Below, piece by piece: positions 1 to 7,094 of a stretch of DNA of 14,652 nt. The DNA is from DATFPK01 sp035264885 (GTDB taxonomy: Bacteria > Actinomycetota > Thermoleophilia > Solirubrobacterales > 70-9), in contig DATFPK010000002.1 of the NCBI GenBank assembly GCA_035264885.1, forward strand, positions 1 to 14,652, read 5' to 3'. The translations under genes were made by a program, and so were the position numbers. The first letter of the stretch is position 1. Each line of letters begins with the position of its first letter. The notes under the pieces were generated by a model that searched no databases, was not told the origin of the DNA, and saw only the letters and a program-made list of their open reading frames with translations.

Positions 1-1
1 C

Positions 2-223
2 TCCTACCTCTCGAACCAGGGAGACCCCTGGTATTACCTGCTCCCGTTCCTCGGGCTCACGCTTCTGCTCCTGGCGGTTCCGGCGCTGCTGGTCATCGCG
101 CTCGGCGCGCGAGGAAAGGAGCTCCTGCCGAAGGTGCGGGACTGGATGAACGACAATTCATGGGTTGTCAACGAACTCGTGATCGGGCTGTTCATCCTCT
201 TGACGATCAACAACCTCGTCTGA
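2..223 (+). CDS. GAP family (Sap-like) membrane protein, C-terminal part
   Basis: This is the last 73 codons of a gene that begins before the window; the frame is open from base 2 to the TGA at 221-223. The visible protein has a long hydrophobic segment (about residues 12-34 of the fragment), then a charged amphipathic stretch with the pattern KVRDWMNDN, then a second hydrophobic segment (VVNELVIGLFILLTI) ending almost at the stop. That ending resembles the GAP (Sap, sulfolipid-addressing protein) family of six-helix actinobacterial membrane proteins, linked in mycobacteria to export of cell-surface glycolipids. Substrate and role here are unknown. The last 66 bases overlap, on the opposite strand, the 3' end of the phosphodiesterase gene. 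The family call rests on a short fragment and could be another small-molecule exporter. Confidence 0.6.
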   Translation, partial: SYLSNQGDPWYYLLPFLGLTLLLLAVPALLVIALGARGKELLPKVRDWMNDNSWVVNELVIGLFILLTINNLV

Positions 224-2299
224 CCCGTCGGCGTAGGCCGAGTGGCCGAGATCGGCGAGCCATCGGCGCAGGCGACGGTGCATGGCCTCGGCGCCGACGA
301 CCGGCCCCGGAGCGCTCCACCCGGCCGGGAAGAGCGCGAAGGGGTGGGACTGCTCGCCGCCCATGCCGCCGTGCGAGCCGACCAGCTCCTCGAACGCCGC
401 CACCTCGTCGGTCTCCGCCCAATAGGTGCTGTTGACGACGATGTCTGGACAGTGGGCGAAGCCATCGGTCCGCTTGACGTGGGCGGCTGCATTGGGGCCG
501 AACGGCTCCAGCGGGTCCTCGCCGTCGACACCGCCGGCGTCGAGGCGGTTGACCCCCCGCGGCCCGAGGACGAGCGCCCCGTCGCGCTCGGACCGAACCA
601 GCAGGAAACCGATGCCGGGGTGCCCGCGAAGGCCCGGGATCAGGCGCGGATGGAGCTCCTCGATCCGCTCGAGCGACACCCTTCCCGGTTCGCGCGGGAA
701 GCTGATCAGGCCCAGGCAGCCGGACGCCATGACCGAGAGCTCCGGCAGCTCCCTCTCTTCGTTTCGAGCGGCCTCGTCGACGCTGTCCTCGTCCAGTCGT
801 ATCTCGCCGTCGACCCGGCGCTTCTTCGTCGTCGCCCTGATCCCGCGGCCGACCGCGTTGTCGGCTCCACCCGCCTCGGTCAGCGAGGCGCCCAGGTAGG
901 AGATCGCCTCGTCGTTGCCGCTCGCGTCCTCGTGGACGCTCGTCGCACCGCAGAGACCCTCGACGCGGTCCGTGAGCGTCTCGCCGTACCGGTCGAGAAA
1001 CGTCGCTCCCTGTGACTGCCCGTGGTCGGCGAGGACGACCAGGCGGTAGGGGCGGTCGGCATCCGCGGCGGCGGTCTCGACCCGGGCGATCTGGCGGTCA
1101 AGGCGCCGCAGCACCGCGAGGGCGTCGACCCTCTCGACCCCGGAGTGGTGGGCGACCTCGTCATAGGCGAGGAAGGTCGTGTAGCCGACCGGGCGCCCGG
1201 CGTAGAGGTCCCCGATCACCGCCGCGACCTGGAGGTCCCGCTGCACAACGGTGCCCCAGGCGCGGACGAACGCGTAGCCGAAGCTCCGCTTGATCCGGGG
1301 CCGGATGTCGCGGCGGCGCTGCTGGGCGGCGAAGTAGAGCTCCTGCGCGATGTCGGCGATCACCAGCGCCAGCGTGCGCGTCACGCTGTAGGGATTGGAG
1401 AAATAGGCGAAGTAGTCCCGTCCGAGCCGGCCCGAGCGGCTGCGATCCAGCACGGTGCTCATCGTCAGCAGCGTGTGCGGGGCATCGCCGGAGAGGATGT
1501 TGGCCCTGCTGGCGCCGTCTTCGTGCAGGAGGCCGGCGCCATTCGAGTGCCGACGCTCGATCTCGGCAGCGTCGCGGGGATGGTTGGTGACGATCGGCGC
1601 CCCACGTTCCTTCTCCCACCAGCGGAAGGCCGGCATGTCGTCGTTGTCGCCGTGCAGGAGGCCGGCCTGGCAGGCGCCGGTCTGGGAGGACCAGTCGGTC
1701 TCCCAGGGCAGCAGCCGGTGGGTTCCCTCGCGCAGCCAGCGGCCGAGGGTGGGCAGGTGGCCGTCGCGCAGCGCCCGCTGGAGGACCGAGTGGGCGAGCC
1801 CGTCGATCTCCAGGAAGTACACGCCCGGCGCCTGTGAACCCGCATCGGCCACAGCATGCGTGCGGGCCTGGCGCTTGAGGACGTTGCGGTAGTAGAAGTC
1901 GTCGTCGTCGATCGCGAGCAGCGCCGTCGCCAGCGTGTTGACGACGGTGGTGCCGAGCGCGACCCAGATGCCGGTGCCCAGGTCGGCGACGTGGATCCCG
2001 CGGTCGATCTGCGCCACCGCCAGGACGATCGCGCCGTTCAGCGCCAGGACACCGATCCCGAGCGTCAGCACGGTGAACGGCAGCGCCACCCGGATCAGCA
2101 GAGGCCAGACGAGCGCGTTGATGATCCCGATCAGCGCCGCTGCGAGCAGAGCCCCGCCGTCCCCGTCGATCGCGAAGCCGGGCAGGATCCCGCTCAGCAC
2201 CACAAGGGTCGCGGCCTCGAGCAGCCAGACGGCGAGGACCCGCAGGAACGGATGGCGGTCGGCGAAGCGCCGGGGGCCCGGTGCCGAGCTGTGCCTCAT
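158..2299 (-). CDS. Holin-IV-like membrane domain fused to alkaline-phosphatase-superfamily phosphodiesterase
   Basis: A 713-residue protein. Residues about 17-130 form four hydrophobic helices in the pattern of the mycobacterial four-TM phage holin superfamily IV (PF04020-like), ending in an acidic DDDD stretch. The rest is a metal-dependent hydrolase of the type I phosphodiesterase/nucleotide pyrophosphatase kind. Visible metal and catalytic residues are D165 (EIDG), nucleophile T207 (SQTGAC), D380 and H384 (YDEVAHH), D425/H426 (ADHG), and a late His near H652 (EQSHPF). The set is complete, so it should be active on a phosphate ester or diester; substrate unknown. The ATG at 2299 lies six bases after a TACGAT -10 box, suggesting a leaderless transcript. 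The hydrophilic C-terminal 22 residues are encoded antisense to the GAP-family gene. The membrane domain is unlikely to be a lysis holin; anchoring the hydrolase is the simplest role. Confidence 0.85.
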   Translation of the reverse strand: MRHSSAPGPRRFADRHPFLRVLAVWLLEAATLVVLSGILPGFAIDGDGGALLAAALIGIINALVWPLLIRVALPFTVLTLGIGVLALNGAIVLAVAQIDRGIHVADLGTGIWVALGTTVVNTLATALLAIDDDDFYYRNVLKRQARTHAVADAGSQAPGVYFLEIDGLAHSVLQRALRDGHLPTLGRWLREGTHRLLPWETDWSSQTGACQAGLLHGDNDDMPAFRWWEKERGAPIVTNHPRDAAEIERRHSNGAGLLHEDGASRANILSGDAPHTLLTMSTVLDRSRSGRLGRDYFAYFSNPYSVTRTLALVIADIAQELYFAAQQRRRDIRPRIKRSFGYAFVRAWGTVVQRDLQVAAVIGDLYAGRPVGYTTFLAYDEVAHHSGVERVDALAVLRRLDRQIARVETAAADADRPYRLVVLADHGQSQGATFLDRYGETLTDRVEGLCGATSVHEDASGNDEAISYLGASLTEAGGADNAVGRGIRATTKKRRVDGEIRLDEDSVDEAARNEERELPELSVMASGCLGLISFPREPGRVSLERIEELHPRLIPGLRGHPGIGFLLVRSERDGALVLGPRGVNRLDAGGVDGEDPLEPFGPNAAAHVKRTDGFAHCPDIVVNSTYWAETDEVAAFEELVGSHGGMGGEQSHPFALFPAGWSAPGPVVGAEAMHRRLRRWLADLGHSAYADGSDEVVDRQEDEQPDHEFVDNP

Positions 2300-2305
2300 C
2301 GGCCG

Positions 2306-2311
2306 ATCGTA
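2306..2311 (-). promoter_or_regulatory. -10 box of leaderless promoter for the phosphodiesterase gene
   Basis: On the minus strand the hexamer TACGAT is followed by exactly six bases and then the ATG at 2299-2297. This TANNNT-N6-ATG spacing places the transcription start on the A of the start codon, as in leaderless actinobacterial mRNAs. No Shine-Dalgarno sequence lies upstream of the ATG, which fits. No convincing -35 hexamer is seen; the operator candidate occupies that area. Confidence 0.5.
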
Positions 2312-2320
2312 TTTTCGTGA

Positions 2321-2352
2321 GTGATGCGGGCCATCACCCCGTGCGGGTGATG
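2321..2352. promoter_or_regulatory. Inverted-repeat operator candidate between divergent genes
   Basis: Three copies of one half-site alternate in orientation: GTGATG (2321-2326), CATCACCC (2332-2339) and GGGTGATG (2345-2352). The outer pair 2332-2339/2345-2352 is a perfect 8-bp inverted repeat around a 5-base spacer, and 2321-2326/2332-2337 is a perfect 6-bp inverted repeat, also with a 5-base spacer. The array covers about -22 to -38 and beyond of the minus-strand promoter and about -33 to -64 of the plus-strand promoter. It could bind a dimeric regulator acting on both genes. No regulator gene is in the window. Confidence 0.45.
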
Positions 2353-2372
2353 CGGCCGTCCTGTGCCTCTCC

Positions 2373-2378
2373 TATGGT
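2373..2378 (+). promoter_or_regulatory. -10 box of leaderless promoter for the AI-2E/PerM-family gene
   Basis: TATGGT is followed by exactly six bases and then the ATG at 2385. The spacing and the lack of a Shine-Dalgarno sequence upstream support a leaderless transcript starting at the ATG. It mirrors the arrangement of the divergent gene. No clear -35 hexamer is present. Confidence 0.5.
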
Positions 2379-2384
2379 CGGCGC

Positions 2385-3560
2385 ATGCGCGGCCGACTCC
2401 GACGCCGACGACGCGATATGGAGCCCGAGGCCAGCGGCAGCGAGTACGTCGACATCGATCCGTCGGAGCTGAAGGGGCTCTTCGCGGCACCCGATTGGCT
2501 GCGCGACTTCGGGTTCACCTCCTGGCTGCTGCTCGGGATCGCGCTGCTGCTGGCGGCGCTGGTGGCGTTGTTGTCGCTGATCGAGGTGATCGTCCTGCCA
2601 CTCGTCGCGGCAGGCGTGATCGCCGCCGTCGCCTCGCCGCTGGTCACCTGGATGCACGGGCAAGGGGTCCCGCGCGTGATCGGGGCGATCCTGATGCTGC
2701 TGGCAATCGTCCTCCTCGGATCCTTGATCGTCTACGTCGTCATCCACGGGATAACGAGCGAGACGTCGACTCTCAAGGGTCAGCTCTCCGACGCGACGGA
2801 CGAGATCAGCGGCTGGCTCCAGGACCTCGGGGTCGATCCGAGCTCCGCCGAGACGGCAAAGGACGACGCGAGCTCGTCGATCAGCGCTTCGGTGTCGGCG
2901 CTACTGGACGGACTCGGGGCCGGGCTGAAGAAGCTCTCCTCGCTCGCGTTCTTCCTCGCCCTCACCGCGCTGAGCCTCTTCTTCCTGCTCAAGGACGCGC
3001 CGCAGATCCGGGCATGGGGGGAGCGGTCGCTCGACCTTCCGCCGCGACTGGCCCACTCGGTCGTGCAGCGGGTGCTCGAGGCGCTGCGCGGCTACTTCCT
3101 CGGCGTCACGATCGTCGCCGCCTTCAACGGGGTCGTGGTCGGGCTCGGCGCGCTGGCGCTGGGCATCCCGATGGCGGGGACGATCGCGATCGTCACCTTC
3201 CTCGCCGCGTACGTCCCGTACCTCGGCGCCTGGACGGCGGGTGCGTTCTCGGTGCTCCTGGCCCTGGGCGGAGCCGGCCCCGACGCCGCGGCGGGAATGG
3301 TCGTCGTCCAGCTCCTCGCCAACAGCGTCCTCCAGCAGATCGTCCAGCCGTTCGCGATGGGCGCCGCGCTCGGTATCCACCCGCTGGCCGTCCTCGTGGT
3401 GACGCTCGCCGGCGGCGCGCTCTTCGGCTCGGTCGGCTTGATCCTCGCGGCGCCGATCACCGCGGCTGCGGTGAGGATCGCCGCCGACGTCGCCCACGTG
3501 AGGGCTGGCGAGCAGAGCCCGGCCCCAACCGGCGAACCGGTCGCCGAAGCGCCCGGATAG
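2385..3560 (+). CDS. AI-2E/PerM family transporter-like membrane protein
   Basis: A 391-residue integral membrane protein of the AI-2E (PerM/YhhT/TqsA, UPF0118) family, of normal length. After a basic, then acidic, cytoplasmic head come hydrophobic segments at about 44-66, 67-86 and 97-120, an extramembrane serine/acidic domain (about 121-175), and further segments from 176 to 355. Conserved family features are visible: the LEALRGYFLG stretch near 221-230, VPYLGAW at 257-263, and the C-terminal NSVLQQIVQPFAMG / GIHPLAV / APITA block. Family members have been linked to export of autoinducer-2 or to Na+/H+ exchange, so the substrate cannot be assigned. ATG 2385 is chosen because it sits six bases after a TATGGT box; ATG 2418, after the Arg-rich stretch, is an alternative without a better ribosome site. 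First gene of a five-gene plus-strand run. Confidence 0.85.
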   Translation: MRGRLRRRRRDMEPEASGSEYVDIDPSELKGLFAAPDWLRDFGFTSWLLLGIALLLAALVALLSLIEVIVLPLVAAGVIAAVASPLVTWMHGQGVPRVIGAILMLLAIVLLGSLIVYVVIHGITSETSTLKGQLSDATDEISGWLQDLGVDPSSAETAKDDASSSISASVSALLDGLGAGLKKLSSLAFFLALTALSLFFLLKDAPQIRAWGERSLDLPPRLAHSVVQRVLEALRGYFLGVTIVAAFNGVVVGLGALALGIPMAGTIAIVTFLAAYVPYLGAWTAGAFSVLLALGGAGPDAAAGMVVVQLLANSVLQQIVQPFAMGAALGIHPLAVLVVTLAGGALFGSVGLILAAPITAAAVRIAADVAHVRAGEQSPAPTGEPVAEAPG

Positions 3561-3568
3561 GGCCCCCG

Positions 3569-4354
3569 TTGGCGCGTCGAGGCGCCAGGATCACCTACCT
3601 GGGTCACTCCACGGTCCTCCTGGAGCAGGAGGGGGTCCGCGTCCTCACCGACCCGGTCCTGGCCGATCGCTTCCTGCACCTGCGCCGGCACTCGGCTTCC
3701 GTGGAGGCGCCGGCCGGACCACTCGACTGCGTCCTGATCTCCCACGTCCACCACGACCACCTGCATCCCGCATCCCTGCGGCGGCTCCCCGCGGTGACCC
3801 CGGTAATCGCCCCCGCCGGCGGCGGGCGCCTGGTCGAGCGGTCCGGGATCCACAGGGTGCACGAGGTCGGGGCGGGGGAGACTCTCGAGCTCGGCGAGCT
3901 GGGGATCGAGGCGGTTCCGGCCAACCATCCCCGCGGGCGCCCGCCGTTCGGGCCTGACGCCGAGCCGCTCGGGTACCTCATCGAGGTGGGTTCGTGGCGC
4001 GCCTACTTCGCCGGTGACACGGATCTCTTCGACGAGATGTCCGGCTTCGGCGACCTGGATCTCGCCCTGCTGCCCGTCTGGGGCTGGGGAACGAGCATCG
4101 GCGAGGGCCATCTCGACCCGCGTGGGGCTGTCGAGGCGCTGCGCCGGTTGCGTCCTCGCTTCGCGATCCCAATCCACTGGGGCACCTTCCTGCCGGTCGG
4201 GACCCGACGGCGAAACCGCCGGCTGCTGCGCGACCCCGGCCGCGAGTTCGCCCGGTTGGCCGCGGAGGCGTCACTTCCCACCGAGGTTAGGGTCCTGGCT
4301 CCAGGCGCATCGACCGTGATCGGCGCGGCCGATAAGCGCAGGGGCCGGGAGTGA
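3569..4354 (+). CDS. Metallo-beta-lactamase-fold hydrolase (UlaG/NAPE-PLD-like)
   Basis: A 261-residue MBL-fold enzyme using TTG at 3569 as the start, the only in-frame initiator near the conserved N-terminus (ARITYLGHSTVLLE). It begins 8 bases after the upstream stop, and a purine-rich GGATAGGG lies 6 bases ahead of it. The metal site is complete: H59-V-H61-H-D63-H64 (HxHxDH), H120 (PANHPRG), D150 (AGDTD) and H203 (PIHWGT). The order and the short loops match the beta-lactamase superfamily 2 (PF12706) branch, which includes UlaG-type lactonases and N-acylphosphatidylethanolamine phospholipase D-like enzymes. No signal peptide is visible, so it is probably cytosolic. The substrate is unknown. 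Its stop overlaps the next start by 4 bases (GTGA), indicating translational coupling to the exporter. Confidence 0.87.
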   Translation: MARRGARITYLGHSTVLLEQEGVRVLTDPVLADRFLHLRRHSASVEAPAGPLDCVLISHVHHDHLHPASLRRLPAVTPVIAPAGGGRLVERSGIHRVHEVGAGETLELGELGIEAVPANHPRGRPPFGPDAEPLGYLIEVGSWRAYFAGDTDLFDEMSGFGDLDLALLPVWGWGTSIGEGHLDPRGAVEALRRLRPRFAIPIHWGTFLPVGTRRRNRRLLRDPGREFARLAAEASLPTEVRVLAPGASTVIGAADKRRGRE

Positions 4355-5907
4355 GCGCCGGCGGCGATTCGGCGGAGGTCACCTTCGGGACGGCCGCGGG
4401 ACGCTGGGTGATCGCCGTGACGGTCATGGGCTCCGGGATGGCATTCCTCGACTCCACGGTCGTCAACGTCGCCCTGCCGGAGATCGGCCGGGACTTCGAC
4501 GCGACGACGGAGTCGCTCCAATGGATCCTCAACGGCTACCTGCTGACACTCGCCTCGCTGATCCTGCTGGGCGGCGCGCTCGGCGATCGCTATGGCAGGC
4601 GCCGAGTCTTCGTGGCTGGAGTCGGCCTGTTCACCGTCGCGTCGGCATTCTGCGCGGCTGCGCCGAGCGACGAGCTGCTGGTCGCCGCCCGGTTGCTGCA
4701 GGGAGTCGGCGGAGCGCTGCTGACACCGGGCAGCCTGGCGATGATCGAGGCGGGCTTCCGGCCAGGGGACCGCGCCCGGGCGATCGGAGCCTGGTCGGGC
4801 CTCGGCGGCGTTGCCACTGCTCTCGGGCCCCTGCTCGGCGGATACCTCGTCGACGCCGTGAGCTGGCGCGCGATCTTCTTGATCAATCTCCCGATCGGCG
4901 TGTTCGTGATCGCGATGGCCCGGCGCCACGTCCCCGAGACGCGGGATCGCGGCGCCGCCGGTCAGCGCGTCGACTACCGTGGCGCCGCGCTTGCCGCGCT
5001 CGGCCTGGCCGGCACCACCTACGCACTGATCCAGGCACCTGAGGCCGCCGACCCGCTCCCGGCCCTGGTCGTCGGCGCTCTCGGCCTCGCCGCGCTGGTC
5101 GCATTCGTGCTCGTCGAGCGAACCACCCGGAGCCCGATGCTGCCGCTGGGTCTCTTCTCCTCTCGCCAGTTCACCGCCGCGAACCTCGTCACCTTCGCGG
5201 TCTACGCGGCGCTCGCCGGCTTCTTCTTCCTCTTCGTCGCGTTCCTCCAGGTGTCGATGGGCTACAGCGCGATCGCCGCCGGGGCCGTGACTCTGCCTGT
5301 CACCGCGCTGATGCTGGGGCTCTCCGCACGTGCGGGCATGCTGGCCCAGCGGATCGGGGCTCGGATCCCGCTGACCCTCGGTCCGGCCGTGATCGCCGCC
5401 GGGCTGCTGTGGATGACCCGGCTGGAGCCGGGCGACGACTACCTCACCGCCATCCTGCCGCCAGTGATCGTGTTCGGCATCGGCCTCACGCTCGTCATCG
5501 CCCCGGTGACGGCGACGGTCCTCGCCGCCGCCGACTCCAGCCACGCGGGAATCGCCTCCGGCGTCAACAACGCCGTCGCCCGGGTGGCAGGCCTCCTCGC
5601 CGTCGCTGTACTGCCGTTCGCCGCAGGTCTCACTGGAGACGCCTTCTATGACCCGGAATCGATGACCGGCGGTTTCCAGATGGCGATGGCCGTCTGTGCG
5701 GTCCTGGCCGCCGTTGGCGGGGTCCTGGCCTGGCTCACGGTCTCGGGCGACGTCCTCGAAGCGGAGCCGGACGAAGACGGAGACACCCCCGACCGAGCTG
5801 CGGAGGACTACTCCTGCGGCGTCGCCGGCACCCCGCTGCGGCCGGCCCGCGAGGCCCGCTGCTCCCAGCGGGAGGACGTGAGACGCCCGGAGCGAATCGG
5901 AGTGTGA
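4351..5907 (+). CDS. DHA2-type (14-TM) MFS drug/multidrug exporter
   Basis: A 518-residue major facilitator of the EmrB/QacA (DHA2) group. Signature motifs are intact: LDSTVVNVALP (33-43, motif D1), GDRYGRRRVF (78-87, motif A), ARLLQGVGGALLTP (113-126, motif B) and the antiporter motif C region GPLLGGYLVD followed by SWRAIFLINLPIG (159-183). Hydrophobic segments continue to about residue 465, enough for 14 helices. A hydrophilic tail of about 50 residues rich in acidic and Arg residues follows. Such proteins expel cationic or lipophilic drugs in exchange for protons; the substrate here is not known. GTG at 4351 is used because GTGA overlaps the MBL stop and a GGGG-rich stretch precedes it. 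No TetR- or MarR-type regulator lies next to it. Confidence 0.9.
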   Translation: MSAGGDSAEVTFGTAAGRWVIAVTVMGSGMAFLDSTVVNVALPEIGRDFDATTESLQWILNGYLLTLASLILLGGALGDRYGRRRVFVAGVGLFTVASAFCAAAPSDELLVAARLLQGVGGALLTPGSLAMIEAGFRPGDRARAIGAWSGLGGVATALGPLLGGYLVDAVSWRAIFLINLPIGVFVIAMARRHVPETRDRGAAGQRVDYRGAALAALGLAGTTYALIQAPEAADPLPALVVGALGLAALVAFVLVERTTRSPMLPLGLFSSRQFTAANLVTFAVYAALAGFFFLFVAFLQVSMGYSAIAAGAVTLPVTALMLGLSARAGMLAQRIGARIPLTLGPAVIAAGLLWMTRLEPGDDYLTAILPPVIVFGIGLTLVIAPVTATVLAAADSSHAGIASGVNNAVARVAGLLAVAVLPFAAGLTGDAFYDPESMTGGFQMAMAVCAVLAAVGGVLAWLTVSGDVLEAEPDEDGDTPDRAAEDYSCGVAGTPLRPAREARCSQREDVRRPERIGV

Positions 5908-5929
5908 TGCCGAGGAGGTGGAGCTGACG

Positions 5930-6658
5930 ATGGCGGTGGCCCTTGGCTGGGGAGCGCTGGCCGCCGGCTCGCTGGTGATCGGCGCCTGGCTCGCGCTGGC
6001 GCGACGCTGGCCCGCTGAGCAGGTGGGCCTCGTCCTCGCCTTCGGGGCGGGGGCGCTAATCAGCGCCGTCAGCTTCGAGCTGATCGAGGAGGCGATCGCG
6101 ATCGGCGACACCTGGGTCGCCGGGGTGGGTTTGGCGGTCGGCGCCTTCACCTACTACCTGGCCGACAGCGCGATCGCGCGCCGGACCGAGTCGGGCCGGG
6201 GCATGCCCGGCCGCAAGTCAGGCTCCGGTGCCGGGCCGGCGCTCGCCCTGGGAGCCTTCCTCGATGGCGTCCCCGAGCAACTCGTGCTCGGCATCGGAAT
6301 CGCCGTCGGCGAAGGCGTCTCGGTCGCGCTGCTGGCGGCGATCTTCGTCTCGAACCTGCCGGAGGCGATCGGATCCGCCACCGCGATGAAGGCGGCGGGC
6401 ACGCCGCGCCACAAGGTGCTGCGACTCTGGGTGGCCGTGGCGGTGTTCTGCACGCTCGCCGCCGTGATCGGCTATGCGATCGGCGATCTCGCGACCGACA
6501 ACCTCAAAGCGGGGATTCAGGCATTCGCGGCCGGCGCGCTCCTGGTGATGCTGATCGACTCGATGATCCCCGAGGCCGTCAAGCAGTCCGGCCGGGCGGC
6601 CGGCCTCCTGACCACGCTCGGGTTCGCGCTGGCGACCGGGCTCTCCGGAGTTTCCTGA
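5930..6658 (+). CDS. ZIP-family-like metal transporter lacking the usual histidines
   Basis: A 242-residue membrane protein with the ZIP-fold layout: segments at about 5-24, 31-55, 63-80, 103-123, 128-150, 167-186, 194-214 and 225-240. It has a short basic loop (84-100) where other ZIPs have the variable loop. The canonical metal site HNxPEG of TM4 reads D112-G-V-P115-E116, and the TM5 counterpart reads S-N142-L-P144-E145-A. The only histidine in the protein is H161, in a loop. The substrate may therefore not be zinc, or the protein may belong to a divergent prokaryotic ZIP subgroup. ATG 5930 is preferred because GGAG lies 6 bases before it; GTG 5918 is in frame but has its AGGAGG-like run directly abutting it. 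It follows the exporter by 22 bases. Confidence 0.75.
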   Translation: MAVALGWGALAAGSLVIGAWLALARRWPAEQVGLVLAFGAGALISAVSFELIEEAIAIGDTWVAGVGLAVGAFTYYLADSAIARRTESGRGMPGRKSGSGAGPALALGAFLDGVPEQLVLGIGIAVGEGVSVALLAAIFVSNLPEAIGSATAMKAAGTPRHKVLRLWVAVAVFCTLAAVIGYAIGDLATDNLKAGIQAFAAGALLVMLIDSMIPEAVKQSGRAAGLLTTLGFALATGLSGVS

Positions 6659-6661
6659 GCG

Positions 6662-7048
6662 ATGGGCGCGCGGGCCCTCGTCCGGGCAGTGACAGCCGTC
6701 GCCGGGGCCGTCGCGACCGCCGCGGGCCTCCACAGTGCGCTGGCAGGCGTCCGCTCGGTGCCCGGAAGGCCCCGAGCCGGGACGGAGGTCGACAGCGAGC
6801 TCCGGTACTACGGAGCCTTCTACTCCGCGTACGGCCTCGCGTTGCTGCGGGTCGCGCCGCGGGCCGAGGAGGAGACCGTGGCGCTGCGCTCCCTCGCCGG
6901 CGTCATGTTCGCCGGGGGCCTCGCCCGAGCACGCGGGTGGGCCGCCAACGGGCGACCCCATCCGGTTCAGCTTGCCCTGCTCACTCTTGAGCTCGGCGTG
7001 CCGCCTGTCCTTGTCGCCGCCCAGTCCAGAGCGGCCACCGTCGGCTGA
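6662..7048 (+). CDS. DUF4345 family membrane protein
   Basis: A 128-residue protein starting three bases after the upstream stop, with GGAG at 6647-6650. It has four hydrophobic segments and the conserved DUF4345 (PF14248) pattern: VDSELRYYGAFYSAYGLALL in the middle, then LRSLAGVMFAGGLAR, then GRPHPVQLALLTLELGVPP at the end. The family has no known biochemical role; it is a small inner-membrane protein found beside varied genes. As the last gene of the 2385-7048 run it is probably co-transcribed with the ZIP-like transporter, though nothing shows that the two work together. Confidence 0.75.
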   Translation: MGARALVRAVTAVAGAVATAAGLHSALAGVRSVPGRPRAGTEVDSELRYYGAFYSAYGLALLRVAPRAEEETVALRSLAGVMFAGGLARARGWAANGRPHPVQLALLTLELGVPPVLVAAQSRAATVG

Positions 7049-7053
7049 CGCGC

Positions 7054-7088
7054 TGGCGACTGGCGACTGGCGCCCGGCGACTGACGAT
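7054..7088. repeat. Short 7-bp tandem repeat between convergent genes
   Basis: Successive heptamers read TGGCGAC (7054), TGGCGAC (7061), TGGCGCC (7068), CGGCGAC (7075) and TGACGAT (7082), i.e. two perfect and up to three degrading units. It fills the gap between the DUF4345 stop and the minus-strand PepSY stop. It could arise by replication slippage, or be one copy of a dispersed repeat. Confidence 0.6.
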
Positions 7089-7094
7089 CAGTCG
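7078..7094. terminator. Hairpin between convergent genes, possible bidirectional terminator
   Basis: CGACTGA (7078-7084) and TCAGTCG (7088-7094) form a perfect 7-bp inverted repeat around CGA, at the junction of the convergent DUF4345 and PepSY genes. The arm overlaps the PepSY stop codon. There is no T-run on either side, so this would be a non-canonical terminator, as is common in high-GC actinobacteria. Confidence 0.35.

Noticed and set aside
2363..3568. Long open frame upstream of and in frame with the MBL-fold gene, which would give a 663-residue protein
   Set aside because: The first 400 residues are low-complexity Arg/Gly/Ala text, out of frame with the clear AI-2E-family protein on the same strand. 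Only the part from the TTG at 3569 matches a known fold.
4003..6150. A 715-codon open frame on the minus strand opposite the MFS and ZIP-like genes
   Set aside because: The translation is rich in Arg, Gln, His and Asp with no domain, as expected of the antisense of GC-rich membrane-protein codons. The plus strand carries two recognisable transporters.
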